A stretch of DNA of 64,000 bases, taken from positions 372,001-436,000 of the forward strand of contig OZ243958.1 of the NCBI GenBank assembly GCA_965214495.1. Reading direction: 5' to 3'. The first letter of the stretch is position 1; the number at the start of each line of letters is the position of its first letter. The notes beneath the pieces were generated by a model that worked only from the letters and a program-made list of their open reading frames with translations, was not told the DNA's origin and did not search any database. Source of the DNA: JANQOH01 sp965214495. GTDB taxonomy: Bacteria; Pseudomonadota; Alphaproteobacteria; UBA7887. This document shows positions 42,337 through 50,875 of this stretch, in pieces. A program made the translations under genes and the position numbers.

Positions 42337-43542
42337 TCAGGCCCGCTCGATCAGCGCGGCGATGCCCTGGCCGACTCCGATGCACATGGCGCACAGCGCG
42401 TAGCGTCCGCCGCGCCGTGCGAGTTCGACCGTTGCGGTGGTCGCCAGCCGCGCGCCGCTCATGCCGAGGGGGTGGCCGAGCGCGATCGCGCCGCCGTTCG
42501 GGTTGACGTGTTCGGCGTCGTCGGCGAGGCCGAGTTCGCGCAACACCGCCAGCGCCTGCGCGGCAAAGGCTTCGTTGAGTTCGATCACGTCGATATCGCG
42601 CAGGGCGACGCCGGTGCGTTGCAGCAGCTTGCGCGTCGCCGGCGCCGGGCCGACCCCCATGAGCCGCGGCGCGACCCCGGCGGTGGCCATCGCGACGACC
42701 CGCGCCGCCGGTTCGAGGCCGTGGCGCCGTGCGGCGTCTTCCGAAGCCACGATCAGCGCGCAGGCGCCGTCGTTCACGCCCGATGCGTTGCCGGCGGTCA
42801 CGCTGCCGCCGTCGCGAAACGGCGTCGGCAGGCGGGCGAGGCCCTCGGGCGTCGTGTCGGGCCGGGGGTGCTCGTCGGTCTCGACGACCGTCGGAGCGCC
42901 CTTGCGCCGGGGAACCGTGACGGGAACGATCTCGTCGGCGAACCGGTCCTCGCGCATGGCGGCTTCGGCGCGTCGCTGGCTCCGCAGCGCGAAGGCGTCC
43001 TGGTCGGCGCGTGAGATCTGGAACGCTTCCGCGACGTTCTCCGCCGTTTCGGGCATCGAATCGATGCCGTGGCGCGCCTTCATCTTCGGGTTGACGAACC
43101 GCCAGCCGATGGTGGTGTCGAAGGTTTCGACCTTGCGCGAGAAGGCGCCCTCGGCCTTGCCGGTGACGAACGGCGCGCGCGACATGCTCTCCACCCCGCC
43201 GGCGATCATGAGGTCGGCCTCGCCGGTCCTGACCGCCCGCGCCGCCGAGCCGAGCGCGTCGAGACCGGACCCGCACAGCCGGTTGACGGTGCTGCCGGAC
43301 ACCGTCTCCGGCAGCCCGGCCAGCAACAGCGCCATGCGCGCGACGTTGCGGTTGTCTTCGCCGGCCTGGTTGGCGCAACCGAGGACCACGTCGTCCACCG
43401 CGTCCCAGTCGGTATCGGGGTGGCGCGCCATCAGCGCCTCGACGGGTTTCGCGGCGAGGTCGTCGGTGCGCACCGCCGCCAGCGCGCCGCCATAGCGTCC
43501 GATGGGCGTGCGCACCGCGTCGCAGATCCAGGCTTCGGTCAT
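42337..43542 (-). CDS. pcaF: acetyl-CoA acyltransferase, 3-oxoadipyl-CoA thiolase type
   Basis: 401 residues. Thiolase nucleophile Cys90 in VNRLCGSGLDAL, the His in GHPLGMSGAR, and second Cys387 in YALCAMCIGVGQGI. That last motif is characteristic of PcaF/PaaJ, which cleaves 3-oxoadipyl-CoA to succinyl-CoA and acetyl-CoA in aromatic degradation. No other pca or paa genes are adjacent, and acetoacetyl-CoA thiolase activity (for PHA with phaC) cannot be excluded. Confidence 0.85.
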   Translation of the reverse strand: MTEAWICDAVRTPIGRYGGALAAVRTDDLAAKPVEALMARHPDTDWDAVDDVVLGCANQAGEDNRNVARMALLLAGLPETVSGSTVNRLCGSGLDALGSAARAVRTGEADLMIAGGVESMSRAPFVTGKAEGAFSRKVETFDTTIGWRFVNPKMKARHGIDSMPETAENVAEAFQISRADQDAFALRSQRRAEAAMREDRFADEIVPVTVPRRKGAPTVVETDEHPRPDTTPEGLARLPTPFRDGGSVTAGNASGVNDGACALIVASEDAARRHGLEPAARVVAMATAGVAPRLMGVGPAPATRKLLQRTGVALRDIDVIELNEAFAAQALAVLRELGLADDAEHVNPNGGAIALGHPLGMSGARLATTATVELARRGGRYALCAMCIGVGQGIAALIERA

Positions 43543-43576
43543 GGCGTCGTCCCTCCGGTTTCGCCGCGCGCCGCGG

Positions 43577-43681
43577 TCAGACGAGTTCGAGCCAGTCGAA
43601 CAGCAGTATCAGGCCGCGCATCGCCGCATAGGCGGCGGAGCCGAAAACCGCCGCGGCGAGAATGGCGCGCACGTGCCCCAT
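43577..43681 (-). CDS. possible 34-residue single-pass membrane microprotein
   Basis: An ATG at 43681 opens a frame of 34 residues: a hydrophobic helix (AILAAAVFGSAAYAAM) with an acidic C-terminus (FDWLELV). It lies in the 171-bp gap between the HDAC-family and thiolase genes on the same strand. There is no strong ribosome-binding site. Membrane-like composition is the only support, so treat as tentative. Confidence 0.3.
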   Translation of the reverse strand: MGHVRAILAAAVFGSAAYAAMRGLILLFDWLELV

Positions 43682-43713
43682 GCGGGCAGCATAACAAAGA
43701 CGGGTCGGCGTCC

Positions 43714-44640
43714 CTACGCCGCCAGCGCGGCGACGTGCGCCGCGGCGGAGGCCGCGAGCGCGGGAAGGTCGTAACCGCCTTCGAGGACCGAGACGACGCG
43801 CCCGGCGCAGCTATCGTCGGCGACCTCGCAGGCGCGTTCGGCGATCCAGCCATAGTCGTCCTCGACCAGTTCGAGATTGGCGAGCGGGTCGCGGCGGTGG
43901 CCGTCGAAACCCGCCGACATCAGGATCAACGCCGGATGAAAGGCGGCGAGCCGCGCGAAGAAGCGCTCCCACACGGCGCGGAACGCGACTCCGCCGGCGC
44001 CGGGCGGCAGCGGCATGTTGACGATATTGCCGATTCCGGTCTCCGACGCGGCGCCGGTGCCGGGATAGAGCGGCGACTGGTGGCTGGACGCGAACAGAAC
44101 CTGCGGCCGGCGCGCGAACGCCGCCTGTGTGCCGTTGCCGTGATGCACGTCGAAATCGAGGATCGCGACGCGCTCGAGGTCATGGGCGGCGAGTGCGTGG
44201 GCCGCGCCGACCGCGATATTGTTGAACAGGCAGAAGCCCATCGCCCGATCGGGTTCGGCGTGATGCCCCGGCGGGCGCACGGCGCAGAAGGCGCGCCGGG
44301 TTTCGCCGCCGAGCACCGCATCGACCGCCGCACACACCGCGCCGGCGGCGCGCAGGGCGGCCGCGCGCGAACCCGGAGAAACCACTGTGTCGCCGTCGAT
44401 CCGGGCATGTCCTTCGCGCGGGATCGCCGCGAGCACCCCGTCGATCATCGCAGACGTATGGACCCGTTCGAGTTGGGCGCGCGCCGCCTCGGGCGCCGGG
44501 CGGCGGGGAAGGCTCCCGAAGCGCGGCGCGGCGAGCGCGTCGGCGATCGCCCGCAGGCGCTCCGCGCTCTCCGGGTGGCCGGCGCCCGTGTCGTGGCCGA
44601 GAAAGGCCGGATCGGTGAAAATCGTCAGCGGTTCTTGCAT
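43714..44640 (-). CDS. histone deacetylase/acetoin utilisation-family deacetylase
   Basis: 308 residues. Zinc deacetylase motifs: RPPGHHAEPDRAMGFC with tandem catalytic His, DFDVHHGNGTQ with zinc Asp/His, and SAGFDGHRRDPLAN. N-terminal GHDTGAGHPESAERL is typical of bacterial class II-like members that act on acetylated polyamines or small amides. Divergent from the SPFH gene. Confidence 0.9.
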   Translation of the reverse strand: MQEPLTIFTDPAFLGHDTGAGHPESAERLRAIADALAAPRFGSLPRRPAPEAARAQLERVHTSAMIDGVLAAIPREGHARIDGDTVVSPGSRAAALRAAGAVCAAVDAVLGGETRRAFCAVRPPGHHAEPDRAMGFCLFNNIAVGAAHALAAHDLERVAILDFDVHHGNGTQAAFARRPQVLFASSHQSPLYPGTGAASETGIGNIVNMPLPPGAGGVAFRAVWERFFARLAAFHPALILMSAGFDGHRRDPLANLELVEDDYGWIAERACEVADDSCAGRVVSVLEGGYDLPALAASAAAHVAALAA

Positions 44641-44697
44641 TCGCGGGGTCCTCCCCTGAGACTCCGTCGCCGCACCGCCGCATGGAGAGACGCCGAT

Positions 44698-45645
44698 ATG
44701 GATGCCGTTACCCTGCAGACGGTCCTCGATCTTCCGGGCCTCAACGTCATCCTGCTGCTGCTGTTCGCCGCCATCGTGCTCTGGCGCGGCGTCACCATCG
44801 TTCCGCAGTCGGAAGTGTATGTGGTCGAGCGTTTCGGAAAATACCAGAGAACGCTGCCGGCCGGGCTGAACCTGATCGTGCCGTTTCTCGACCGGGTTTC
44901 GCACCGCATATCGGTGCTCGAACGCCAGTTGCCCGAATTCGCGATCAGCGTCATCACGCGCGACAATGTCGAGGTCAATCTCGAGGCGACGGTCTTCTAC
45001 CGGATCGTCGATGCGGCGCGGTCGATCTACCGCATCCGCGACGCCGACAGCGCGCTTCATACCGAAGCGACGTCGATCGTGCGTTCGGCGGCAGGCCGGC
45101 TCGAGCTCGACGAGTTGCAGTCGTCGCGCGAAGAGATGAACGAGGAGATCGGCCGCAACCTCCAGTCGAAAGCCGACGAATGGGGGCTGGACATCACCTC
45201 GACCGCGATCACCGACGTCGTGGTGGACGAGTTGACCAAGACGGCGCAGCGCCAGCAGTTGAACGCCGAGCGCGAGCGCCGCGCCGCCATCGCCCGCGCC
45301 GGCGGCGAGAAACGCGCGGTGGAACTGGCGGCCGAGGCGAAACTCTACGAGGCGCAGAAAGAGGCCGAAGCGCTGCGGGCGACCGCCGATGCGGAAGCCT
45401 ATGCGGTTCGGGTCAAGGCCGAGGCGGACGCCGAACAGACCCGGCTGGTCGCCCGCGCGATCGCCGAAGACGGCCAGCCGGCGGTCGATTTCGAGGTTCT
45501 GAAGCGCCAGGTCGAGGCGCTCGGCCAACTCGCGGCGTCGCCCAACGCGAAGACCGTCGTCGTACCCACCGAGGTGACCGGGGTCATCGGGTCGCTGCAA
45601 ACCATCGCCGAGAACATGGGACGGTCGCGAGATGGAGTTCGCTGA
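44698..45645 (+). CDS. SPFH/band 7 membrane protein (QmcA/stomatin-like)
   Basis: 315 residues. An N-terminal membrane helix (VILLLLFAAIVLWRGV) precedes an SPFH domain: PQSEVYVVERFGKYQ, LPAGLNLIVPFLDRV and VITRDNVEVNLEATVFYRI. A long charged coiled coil (about 190-270) carries repeated Glu/Ala. Such proteins oligomerise at membrane microdomains. It overlaps the downstream nfeD-like gene by 14 bp, the usual pairing. A GGAGAGA site precedes the ATG. Confidence 0.92.
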   Translation: MDAVTLQTVLDLPGLNVILLLLFAAIVLWRGVTIVPQSEVYVVERFGKYQRTLPAGLNLIVPFLDRVSHRISVLERQLPEFAISVITRDNVEVNLEATVFYRIVDAARSIYRIRDADSALHTEATSIVRSAAGRLELDELQSSREEMNEEIGRNLQSKADEWGLDITSTAITDVVVDELTKTAQRQQLNAERERRAAIARAGGEKRAVELAAEAKLYEAQKEAEALRATADAEAYAVRVKAEADAEQTRLVARAIAEDGQPAVDFEVLKRQVEALGQLAASPNAKTVVVPTEVTGVIGSLQTIAENMGRSRDGVR

Positions 45646-45940
45646 CACCCTCGAGCACTGGCTCTTCATGCCGCATCTGTGGGTGATGCTGGCCATCGTC
45701 CTGGTGGGCGCCGACATGGTGTTCGGCTTCCAGTATTTCGTGCTGTCGGTCGGTGTCGCCGCACTGGCGGTGGCCGGCCTGCTGTTCGCCCGGCAGGGTT
45801 CGTGGTTCGGCGATGCGGCGCCCATCGAAACCTGGCGCGGCGTCGGATTTTGGTTTGCCGTGCTGTCCGTCGTCTCGGTCTTCGCCATCCGGTTCCTTTT
45901 CCAGCGCCGGCGCGGACCGCCGGACATCAACGAATATTGA
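45632..45940 (+). CDS. NfeD-like short membrane protein (YbbK type)
   Basis: 102 residues with about three membrane segments (HLWVMLAIVLVGADMVFG, YFVLSVGVAALAVAGLLF, GVGFWFAVLSVVSVFAI) and a short polar tail. It lacks most of the OB fold of full NfeD. It partners the overlapping upstream SPFH gene. Confidence 0.85.
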   Translation: MEFADTLEHWLFMPHLWVMLAIVLVGADMVFGFQYFVLSVGVAALAVAGLLFARQGSWFGDAAPIETWRGVGFWFAVLSVVSVFAIRFLFQRRRGPPDINEY

Positions 45941-45998
45941 GCGCCCGCACCCCGCGCGCGTATCGTCGGCGGCAGGGCGGGCCGTCCGGGAACCCGCA

Positions 45999-46955
45999 AT
46001 GTCCGGCATTCTGATCCGCGCGCGCGGCCTCGCATCCGCATTCGAGCGCCTTCCCGATACGGTGCGCGGCGCGCTGTGGATGCTGTTCGCCTGCGCCTGT
46101 TTTTCCGGCATGAACGGCGTCGTCCGCCATCTCGCGCAGGATCTGCCGATCTTCGTCGTGGTGTTCTTCCGGTCGTTGTTCGGGTTGCTGGCGATGCTGC
46201 CGTTCCTGTTGCGGCCGGGTCTTGCATCGCTCCGCATGACTCGCCCGCGCCTGCATGTCCTGCGCGCGGTCATCGGCCTGGTTGCGATGGGGTGCTGGTT
46301 CTACGCCCTCGCCCATATGCCGCTGGCCGAAGCGACGGCGCTCAGCTTCACCATGCCGCTGTTCGCGTCGATCGCCGCGGTGCTGGTGCTGGGCGAGGTC
46401 ATGCGGGTGCGGCGCTGGACCGCCATCGCCGTCGGCTTCGCCGGCGCGATGATCATCCTCCGGCCGGGTTTCGCCGCCGTTACCGACGCGACCTTGCTGG
46501 TCCTGTTCTCGGCGCTGCTGATGGCGGTGAGCCAGACCGTGGTCAAGATCCTGTCGCGCGACGAGCACGCCAACGCGATCGTTTTCTGGTTGGCGTTCCT
46601 GATGACTCCGGCGTCGCTGGTTCCGGCGTTGTTCGTCTGGGAGACGCCCGGCGCGGCGCATTTCGCGTGGCTTGCGGCGCTGGGGGTGGTGGCGACCGTC
46701 GGCCATCAGTGCATGGTCCGCGCGCTGGCCTCGACCGATGCGACGGCGATCTATCCGTTCGATTTCACGCGCCTGATCTTTGCCGCCCTGATCGGCCTGG
46801 CCGCCTTCGGCGAGGTTCCCGACCCGTGGACCCTTGTGGGCGCTGCGGTGATCATGGCGAGCTCCATCTACGTCGTCCGCCGCGAGGCGCAGTTGCGGCG
46901 GCGACGCCTGGCGGCGCAGGCGTCCGGTCTCGACGGAGGTTCCGCCGGTCGCTGA
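45999..46955 (+). CDS. EamA/DMT-superfamily transporter
   Basis: 318 residues with about ten predicted helices in two EamA repeats: ALWMLFACACFSGMNGVV, AEATALSFTMPLFASIAAVL, then LLVLFSALLMAVSQTVVKI and AIYPFDFTRLIFAALIGLAA. It is an inner-membrane exporter or importer of small metabolites; the substrate cannot be told. Ends with a basic cytoplasmic tail. Confidence 0.9.
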   Translation: MSGILIRARGLASAFERLPDTVRGALWMLFACACFSGMNGVVRHLAQDLPIFVVVFFRSLFGLLAMLPFLLRPGLASLRMTRPRLHVLRAVIGLVAMGCWFYALAHMPLAEATALSFTMPLFASIAAVLVLGEVMRVRRWTAIAVGFAGAMIILRPGFAAVTDATLLVLFSALLMAVSQTVVKILSRDEHANAIVFWLAFLMTPASLVPALFVWETPGAAHFAWLAALGVVATVGHQCMVRALASTDATAIYPFDFTRLIFAALIGLAAFGEVPDPWTLVGAAVIMASSIYVVRREAQLRRRRLAAQASGLDGGSAGR

Positions 46956-47029
46956 AACGCCGCGTTCGACCATGAATGCGCCGCTGTCATCGCCGGCACG
47001 GCCCGCAACGACCCCCGGGTGTGCGGGCG

Positions 47030-47250
47030 TCCCGCCCGCATCCCGACCGCCGTCATCGCCCGCACGGTCCGCAACAATTCCCGCCTGTTCGGAGGTTCGG
47101 GCGCCCACAAGGGGCGGCCCTACAGGCGGGTCCGTGCGGCCCGCCGCCGCGGCCTGTTCGGATGTTCGGGCGCCCACAAGGGGCGCCCCTACAGGCGGCT
47201 CTCCCTTGTCGCCCCGCCTGTTCGGGGGTTGGGGCGACCCCACAGGCGGG
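47030..47250. repeat. second cluster of the GGGC..CCACAAGG..GCCC palindromic modules
   Basis: Two full modules start at about 47096 and 47165 (GTTCGGGCGCCCACAAGGGG...), with a degenerate third at about 47226. Here the stems read GGGCGCCC on both sides, in contrast to GGGCAACC/GGTTGCCC at 52.4 kb. Confidence 0.75.
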
Positions 47251-47296
47251 TCCGTCCGGGCCGCCGCCGCGGCGCGTCATTCGCGGCGCCTCGGCG

Positions 47297-47305
47297 TGCT
47301 ATAAT
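47297..47305 (+). promoter_or_regulatory. extended -10 promoter for DUF465-purE-purK
   Basis: TGCTATAAT is a perfect extended -10 element 39 bp before the DUF465 start. The -35 position 17 bp upstream (TCATTC) is weak, which extended -10 promoters tolerate. Confidence 0.5.
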
Positions 47306-47343
47306 GCGCGCCGATTCTCGTCGGAAAGGGGCTTCGGACGCCG

Positions 47344-47541
47344 ATGAACCAGGAGACCATGGTCGAGCAGCTCGAAAGGCTGCGCGTGGAGCATTCCGTC
47401 CTCGACGGGCGGATCCATGAAATGACCAGCAAGGGCGTTTACGACGACATCCAGATGCTGCGGCTGAAGAAGCGGAAACTGGCGATCAAGGACCAGATGG
47501 GTCGCCTCGAGAGCAATCTGGCGACCGACCTCATTGCCTGA
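47344..47541 (+). CDS. DUF465 (YdcH-like) small coiled-coil protein
   Basis: 65 residues, a helical hairpin: EQLERLRVEHSVLDGRIHEM, then DDIQMLRLKKRKLAIKDQM. These match the DUF465/YdcH family of uncharacterised small proteins. It is the first gene of a likely operon with purE and purK, 24 bp upstream of purE. Confidence 0.88.
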   Translation: MNQETMVEQLERLRVEHSVLDGRIHEMTSKGVYDDIQMLRLKKRKLAIKDQMGRLESNLATDLIA

Positions 47542-47565
47542 GCGGTTGCGTTCCCGCCGGCGCCC

Positions 47566-48060
47566 ATGAGCGGCGCGGCGCGAATCGGCATCGTCATGGG
47601 CTCCCGGTCGGACTGGGAGACGATGAAGCACGCCGCCGATACCCTGGCCGAACTCGGCGTGGCGGCGGAGACCCGCATCGTGTCGGCCCACCGCACGCCC
47701 GACCGCCTGTTTCGCTACGCCGAAGAGGCGCGCGGGCGCGGTGTGAAGGTGATCGTGGCCGGCGCCGGCGGCGCGGCCCATCTGCCCGGCATGTTGGCGG
47801 CGAAGACGACTCTGCCCGTGCTCGGGGTGCCGGTGCGTTCGTCGAGTTTGAGCGGCCTCGACAGCCTGCTGTCGATCGTCCAGATGCCCGCCGGGGTGCC
47901 GGTGGGCACTCTCGCCATCGGTCGTGCGGGGGCCGTGAACGCCGCTTTGCTGGCGGCGTCCATCGTCGCCCTCGGCGACGCCGGGGTTGCCGAAGCACTC
48001 GAGTCGTGGCGCGCGGCCCAGACTGCCTCGGTGGCCGAACGCCCGGCCGATACGGCCTGA
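47566..48060 (+). CDS. purE: N5-carboxyaminoimidazole ribonucleotide mutase PurE
   Basis: 164 residues. Purine synthesis; rearranges N5-CAIR to CAIR. It has the phosphate-binding MGSRSDWETM, the catalytic VSAHRTPDR (His), and GAGGAAHLPGMLAAKT. Class I PurE of normal length, followed by its partner purK after 13 bp. Confidence 0.96.
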   Translation: MSGAARIGIVMGSRSDWETMKHAADTLAELGVAAETRIVSAHRTPDRLFRYAEEARGRGVKVIVAGAGGAAHLPGMLAAKTTLPVLGVPVRSSSLSGLDSLLSIVQMPAGVPVGTLAIGRAGAVNAALLAASIVALGDAGVAEALESWRAAQTASVAERPADTA

Positions 48061-48073
48061 CCCGCCGGGGCGC

Positions 48074-49219
48074 ATGGACTCCGGCGCCGTCATTCCCCCC
48101 GGCGCGACCGTCGGCATTCTGGGCGGCGGCCAGCTCGGGCGCATGATCGCGCTCGCGGCGGCCCGGCTCGGCTATCGCGCGCACGTCTTCTGCCCGGAGC
48201 GCGCCGCGCCGGCGTTGCAGGTGGCGGCGGCCGCGACCGTCGCGGACTATGGCGACGGCGCCGCGCTCGACCGTTTCGCGGACGCGGTCGACGTCGCGAC
48301 GCTCGAATTCGAGAACATACCGCTGGCGGCGGTCGAACGGGTGGCGGCGCGCGCGCCGATGCGGCCCGGCGCGCGCGCGCTCGCCGCGGCCCAGGACCGC
48401 CTCGCGGAGAAGGACCTGATGGCCCGGCTCGGCGTGGCGACCGCCGCCTTTGCGCCCGTCGATGGCCCCGAGAGCCTTGCGGACGCCCGCACGCGCCTCG
48501 GCGGCGATTGCATACTCAAAACGGTGCGGATGGGTTACGACGGCAAGGGGCAGACACGGGTCGGCGCCTACACCGATCCCGACTCCGCCTGGCGCGCGGT
48601 CGGCGGCGCCCCGGCGATCCTCGAGGCCAGGGTGGATTTCGTCTGCGAGGTCTCGGTCGTCCTCGCGCGCGGTCTCGATCGCCGGATCGTCGCTTACGAT
48701 CCGGTGGAGAATCGCCATGTCGATGGCATTCTCCACACCACCGTCGCGCCCGCGCGGATCGACCCGGCGGTCGCGGCGGCGGCGCACGACGCCGCGGCTC
48801 GCATCGCCGAGGCGCTGGACGTGGTCGGCCTGCTCGCCGTCGAGATGTTCGTCACCCGCGACGGCCGGGTTCTGGTGAACGAGATCGCGCCGCGGCCGCA
48901 CAATTCGGGCCACTGGACGATCGACGCCTGCGTCACCTCCCAGTTCGAGCAGGCGGTGCGGGCGGTCTGCGGCCTGCCCCTCGGCGCCGCGCACCGCCTC
49001 GCCGACGCCGTGATGCACAACCTGTTGGGCCGCAGCGTCGAAGAATGGCGGCGCTGGCTCGCCGACCCGGACGCCAAACTGCACATCTACGGCAAGGCCG
49101 AACCGCGTCCGGGCCGCAAGATGGGCCACGTGACGCAGCTCCTCCCGGACCGTTCCGGACCGTTCATGACCCCGCTGCCCGGGCATGGCGGTCGCCGGCG
49201 GCGCGAAGGACCCGTTTGA
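48074..49219 (+). CDS. purK: N5-carboxyaminoimidazole ribonucleotide synthase PurK
   Basis: 381 residues of ATP-grasp fold. An N-terminal GILGGGQLGRMIALAAARLG is followed by KTVRMGYDGKGQ in the ATP-binding loop and the metal/bicarbonate region NEIAPRPHNSGHWTIDAC. It makes N5-CAIR from AIR, ATP and bicarbonate, the substrate of PurE. The 3' end overlaps the convergent COQ9 gene by 56 bp. Confidence 0.95.
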   Translation: MDSGAVIPPGATVGILGGGQLGRMIALAAARLGYRAHVFCPERAAPALQVAAAATVADYGDGAALDRFADAVDVATLEFENIPLAAVERVAARAPMRPGARALAAAQDRLAEKDLMARLGVATAAFAPVDGPESLADARTRLGGDCILKTVRMGYDGKGQTRVGAYTDPDSAWRAVGGAPAILEARVDFVCEVSVVLARGLDRRIVAYDPVENRHVDGILHTTVAPARIDPAVAAAAHDAAARIAEALDVVGLLAVEMFVTRDGRVLVNEIAPRPHNSGHWTIDACVTSQFEQAVRAVCGLPLGAAHRLADAVMHNLLGRSVEEWRRWLADPDAKLHIYGKAEPRPGRKMGHVTQLLPDRSGPFMTPLPGHGGRRRREGPV

Positions 49220-49817
49220 GCGGCGCGTCGAAGGCGGCGCATGTCCGTTCCAGGCGCCCGCGCGCCTTCCCGATGCGCATGACCCCGGCGATTCGCCGGT
49301 CGAGAAACGCCCGCGTCGCGGCGAAGTCCGTGCTGTCGTCGTCCAGCCAGCACAGCAGGGTCGCGCCATAGACCCCGGCCAGCAGCCCGCGCTTCGTGTA
49401 GTAGTCGAAGCCGGTGGTGCGGTCGCCGGCGAGGCGCCACATCCGGTCCACCGTGTGCGCGAGGCTTCGCATCGCCTCGGGCGCGCCTGCGGGAGTCGCG
49501 CCGCGCGCCGCCAGCCGCCGCACCGGGCCCCGATACGGCGCCATGACCGCGAGACGGGCCTGGACGAGCGCTGCGATACGGTCGCGGACCGCCATGCCGG
49601 CAAGACCGTCGCGGTCGATCGCCGCCTCGGCGCGCGCATCGAACATGTCGTTCAGCGCCTCGAGCGCGTCGCGAAGCCCGCGCGGAAACCGGCGCCGCGC
49701 CGCGGCTCTCTCGAGGCCGAGGTCTTCGGCCGCGCGCTCGATGCACGACCACGTCCAGCCTTCGGCGCCGGCGCGGGCCAGCGCCGCTTCCAGGATCGCC
49801 TCGCGCTCAGACGGCAT
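49164..49817 (-). CDS. COQ9-family ubiquinone biosynthesis protein
   Basis: 217 residues. A TetR-like helical start (REAILEAALARAGAEGWTW) is followed by the COQ9 C-terminal domain: AHTVDRMWRLAGDRTTGFDY, YTKRGLLAGVYGATLLCWL, and DDDSTDFAATRAFLDRRIAG. COQ9 binds lipids and presents quinone intermediates to hydroxylases; in bacteria it is mostly alphaproteobacterial. It overlaps def by 11 bp upstream and purK by 56 bp at its 3' end. Confidence 0.9.
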   Translation of the reverse strand: MPSEREAILEAALARAGAEGWTWSCIERAAEDLGLERAAARRRFPRGLRDALEALNDMFDARAEAAIDRDGLAGMAVRDRIAALVQARLAVMAPYRGPVRRLAARGATPAGAPEAMRSLAHTVDRMWRLAGDRTTGFDYYTKRGLLAGVYGATLLCWLDDDSTDFAATRAFLDRRIAGVMRIGKARGRLERTCAAFDAPLKRVLRAAGDRHARAAGS

Positions 49818-50364
49818 CGCCCGGGTCCGGCGCCTCGCGCCAGCGCGGGTTGCGGCCCATTTCGGAAACGAAGTGCAGACTGGTCATGTCGGTCATCCGC
49901 ATCGGATAGAGGATGCCGTCGAGATGGTCGCACTCGTGCTGCGCGACACGCGCGTGAAAGCCGTCCACCTCGCGTTCGATCGCCTCGCCGGCGGGGCCGA
50001 GCGCGCGATAGCGGATGCGGCGCGGCCGCGGCACCGCGCCGCGCAGGCCGGGCACCGACAGGCAGCCTTCCCAGTCGGTCGCGATTTCGCTGCCGACCGG
50101 CTCGATCTGCGGATTGACCAGTATGGTGAGCGGCGCCGCCGATCCCGCGCCGTCTTCGGCCCCTTCCGGCGGCACTTCGAAGACCACGACGCGCAGCGGC
50201 ACGTGTATTTGCGGCGCTGCAAGGCCGGCGCCGCCGATGTCGGCGAGGGTCTCGCGCATGTCGGCGATCAGGCGGCGGATGTCGGGGTGGGTCGGGTCTC
50301 CGACCGGCGCCGCACGCCGTTCCAGAACCGGATGCCCCATGCGGGCGATCTTGAGTATGGCCAT
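49807..50364 (-). CDS. def: peptide deformylase
   Basis: 185 residues. Removes the N-terminal formyl group from nascent proteins. Motif I GGAGLAAPQ, motif II WEGCLSVPG with the metal Cys, and motif III QHECDHLDG with catalytic Glu and two metal His. ATG at 50364 fits the family start MAILKIARMGHPVL; an earlier ATG at 50436 would add 24 nonconserved residues. It overlaps the COQ9 gene. Confidence 0.94.
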   Translation of the reverse strand: MAILKIARMGHPVLERRAAPVGDPTHPDIRRLIADMRETLADIGGAGLAAPQIHVPLRVVVFEVPPEGAEDGAGSAAPLTILVNPQIEPVGSEIATDWEGCLSVPGLRGAVPRPRRIRYRALGPAGEAIEREVDGFHARVAQHECDHLDGILYPMRMTDMTSLHFVSEMGRNPRWREAPDPGDAV

Positions 50365-50439
50365 GCCCGGCACTATGGGCCGGCGGCGCGGGCCGGTCAA
50401 AGCCGGTGGAGAGGAGACACGACCGTCCGTTGACACGAA

Positions 50440-50463
50440 CTTCGTATTTCACCAGCTTCGTAT
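50440..50463 (+). promoter_or_regulatory. direct repeat CTTCGTAT, possible antitoxin operator
   Basis: Two copies of CTTCGTAT (50440-50447 and 50456-50463), 16 bp apart, lie directly before the antitoxin ATG. A TTGACA is at 50430. Ribbon-helix-helix antitoxins bind paired short repeats of this kind to repress their own operon. Confidence 0.35.
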
Positions 50464-50464
50464 C

Positions 50465-50707
50465 ATGAAGAAGGTCACCGTCGCATTGCCCGACGATGTC
50501 GCGGCGTGGCTGAGGTCCCGGGCCGCGGAGAACGGGCGCAGCGTATCCGCATGGCTCGCCGGGGTGCTGGAAGGGATGCGGCGTGGCGAGGACCGGTACG
50601 ACCTCGCCATGAAGCGCTATCTGGCCGGAACGCCGCGCCGGGCGGGTTGGGCCGACGGTCGCAAGCCTGCGCGCGACGAACTGCATGACCGTTCCGGTCT
50701 TCGTTGA
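50465..50707 (+). CDS. ribbon-helix-helix antitoxin (VapB-like)
   Basis: 80 residues. N-terminal KKVTVALPDDVAAWLRSRAA, then GRSVSAWLAGVLEGMRRG, is a ribbon-helix-helix DNA-binding domain. The C-terminus is polar and probably binds the toxin. It overlaps the start of a truncated PIN-domain toxin by 23 bp, the classic antitoxin-first arrangement. With the toxin broken, it is probably an orphan. Confidence 0.8.
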   Translation: MKKVTVALPDDVAAWLRSRAAENGRSVSAWLAGVLEGMRRGEDRYDLAMKRYLAGTPRRAGWADGRKPARDELHDRSGLR

Positions 50708-50805
50708 CACCAACGTTCTCGTTTACCGGCAAGACGGTTCCGACCCGGCCAAACAGTCCCGCGCCCATGACTGGATCGCGCATCTTGCACGGCGTCGCGC
50801 CCGAA
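50685..50805 (+). pseudogene. truncated PIN-domain toxin (VapC-like)
   Basis: The first 34 residues read as a PIN domain: VFVDTNVLVYRQDG with the first catalytic Asp, then AKQSRAHDWIAHL. After about residue 40 the sequence becomes Arg-rich and unrelated, though the frame stays open to 50960. The remaining catalytic acids are missing. The break precedes DNA related to the right end of the 39.3-kb MITE-like element, so insertion followed by deletion is the likely cause. Confidence 0.75.
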
Positions 50806-50875
50806 GGCGCCTGAAGCGCGCGGTGCTTCGAAGATGCGGGCGGGACGGACTCGGTCCGCGGGGCCCGCGCACCGG

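Larger units (their letters stand above)
46956..47343. other. repeat-rich intergenic region upstream of the DUF465-purEK operon, 388 bp
   Basis: Holds the palindromic modules annotated at 47030-47250 and an extended -10 promoter at 47297-47305. No gene was found. Confidence 0.7.

Noticed and set aside
42337..43542. Assigning the thiolase to PHA synthesis as phaA
   Set aside because: The C-terminal YALCAMCIGVGQGI motif fits 3-oxoadipyl-CoA thiolases better, and phaC is 40 kb away.
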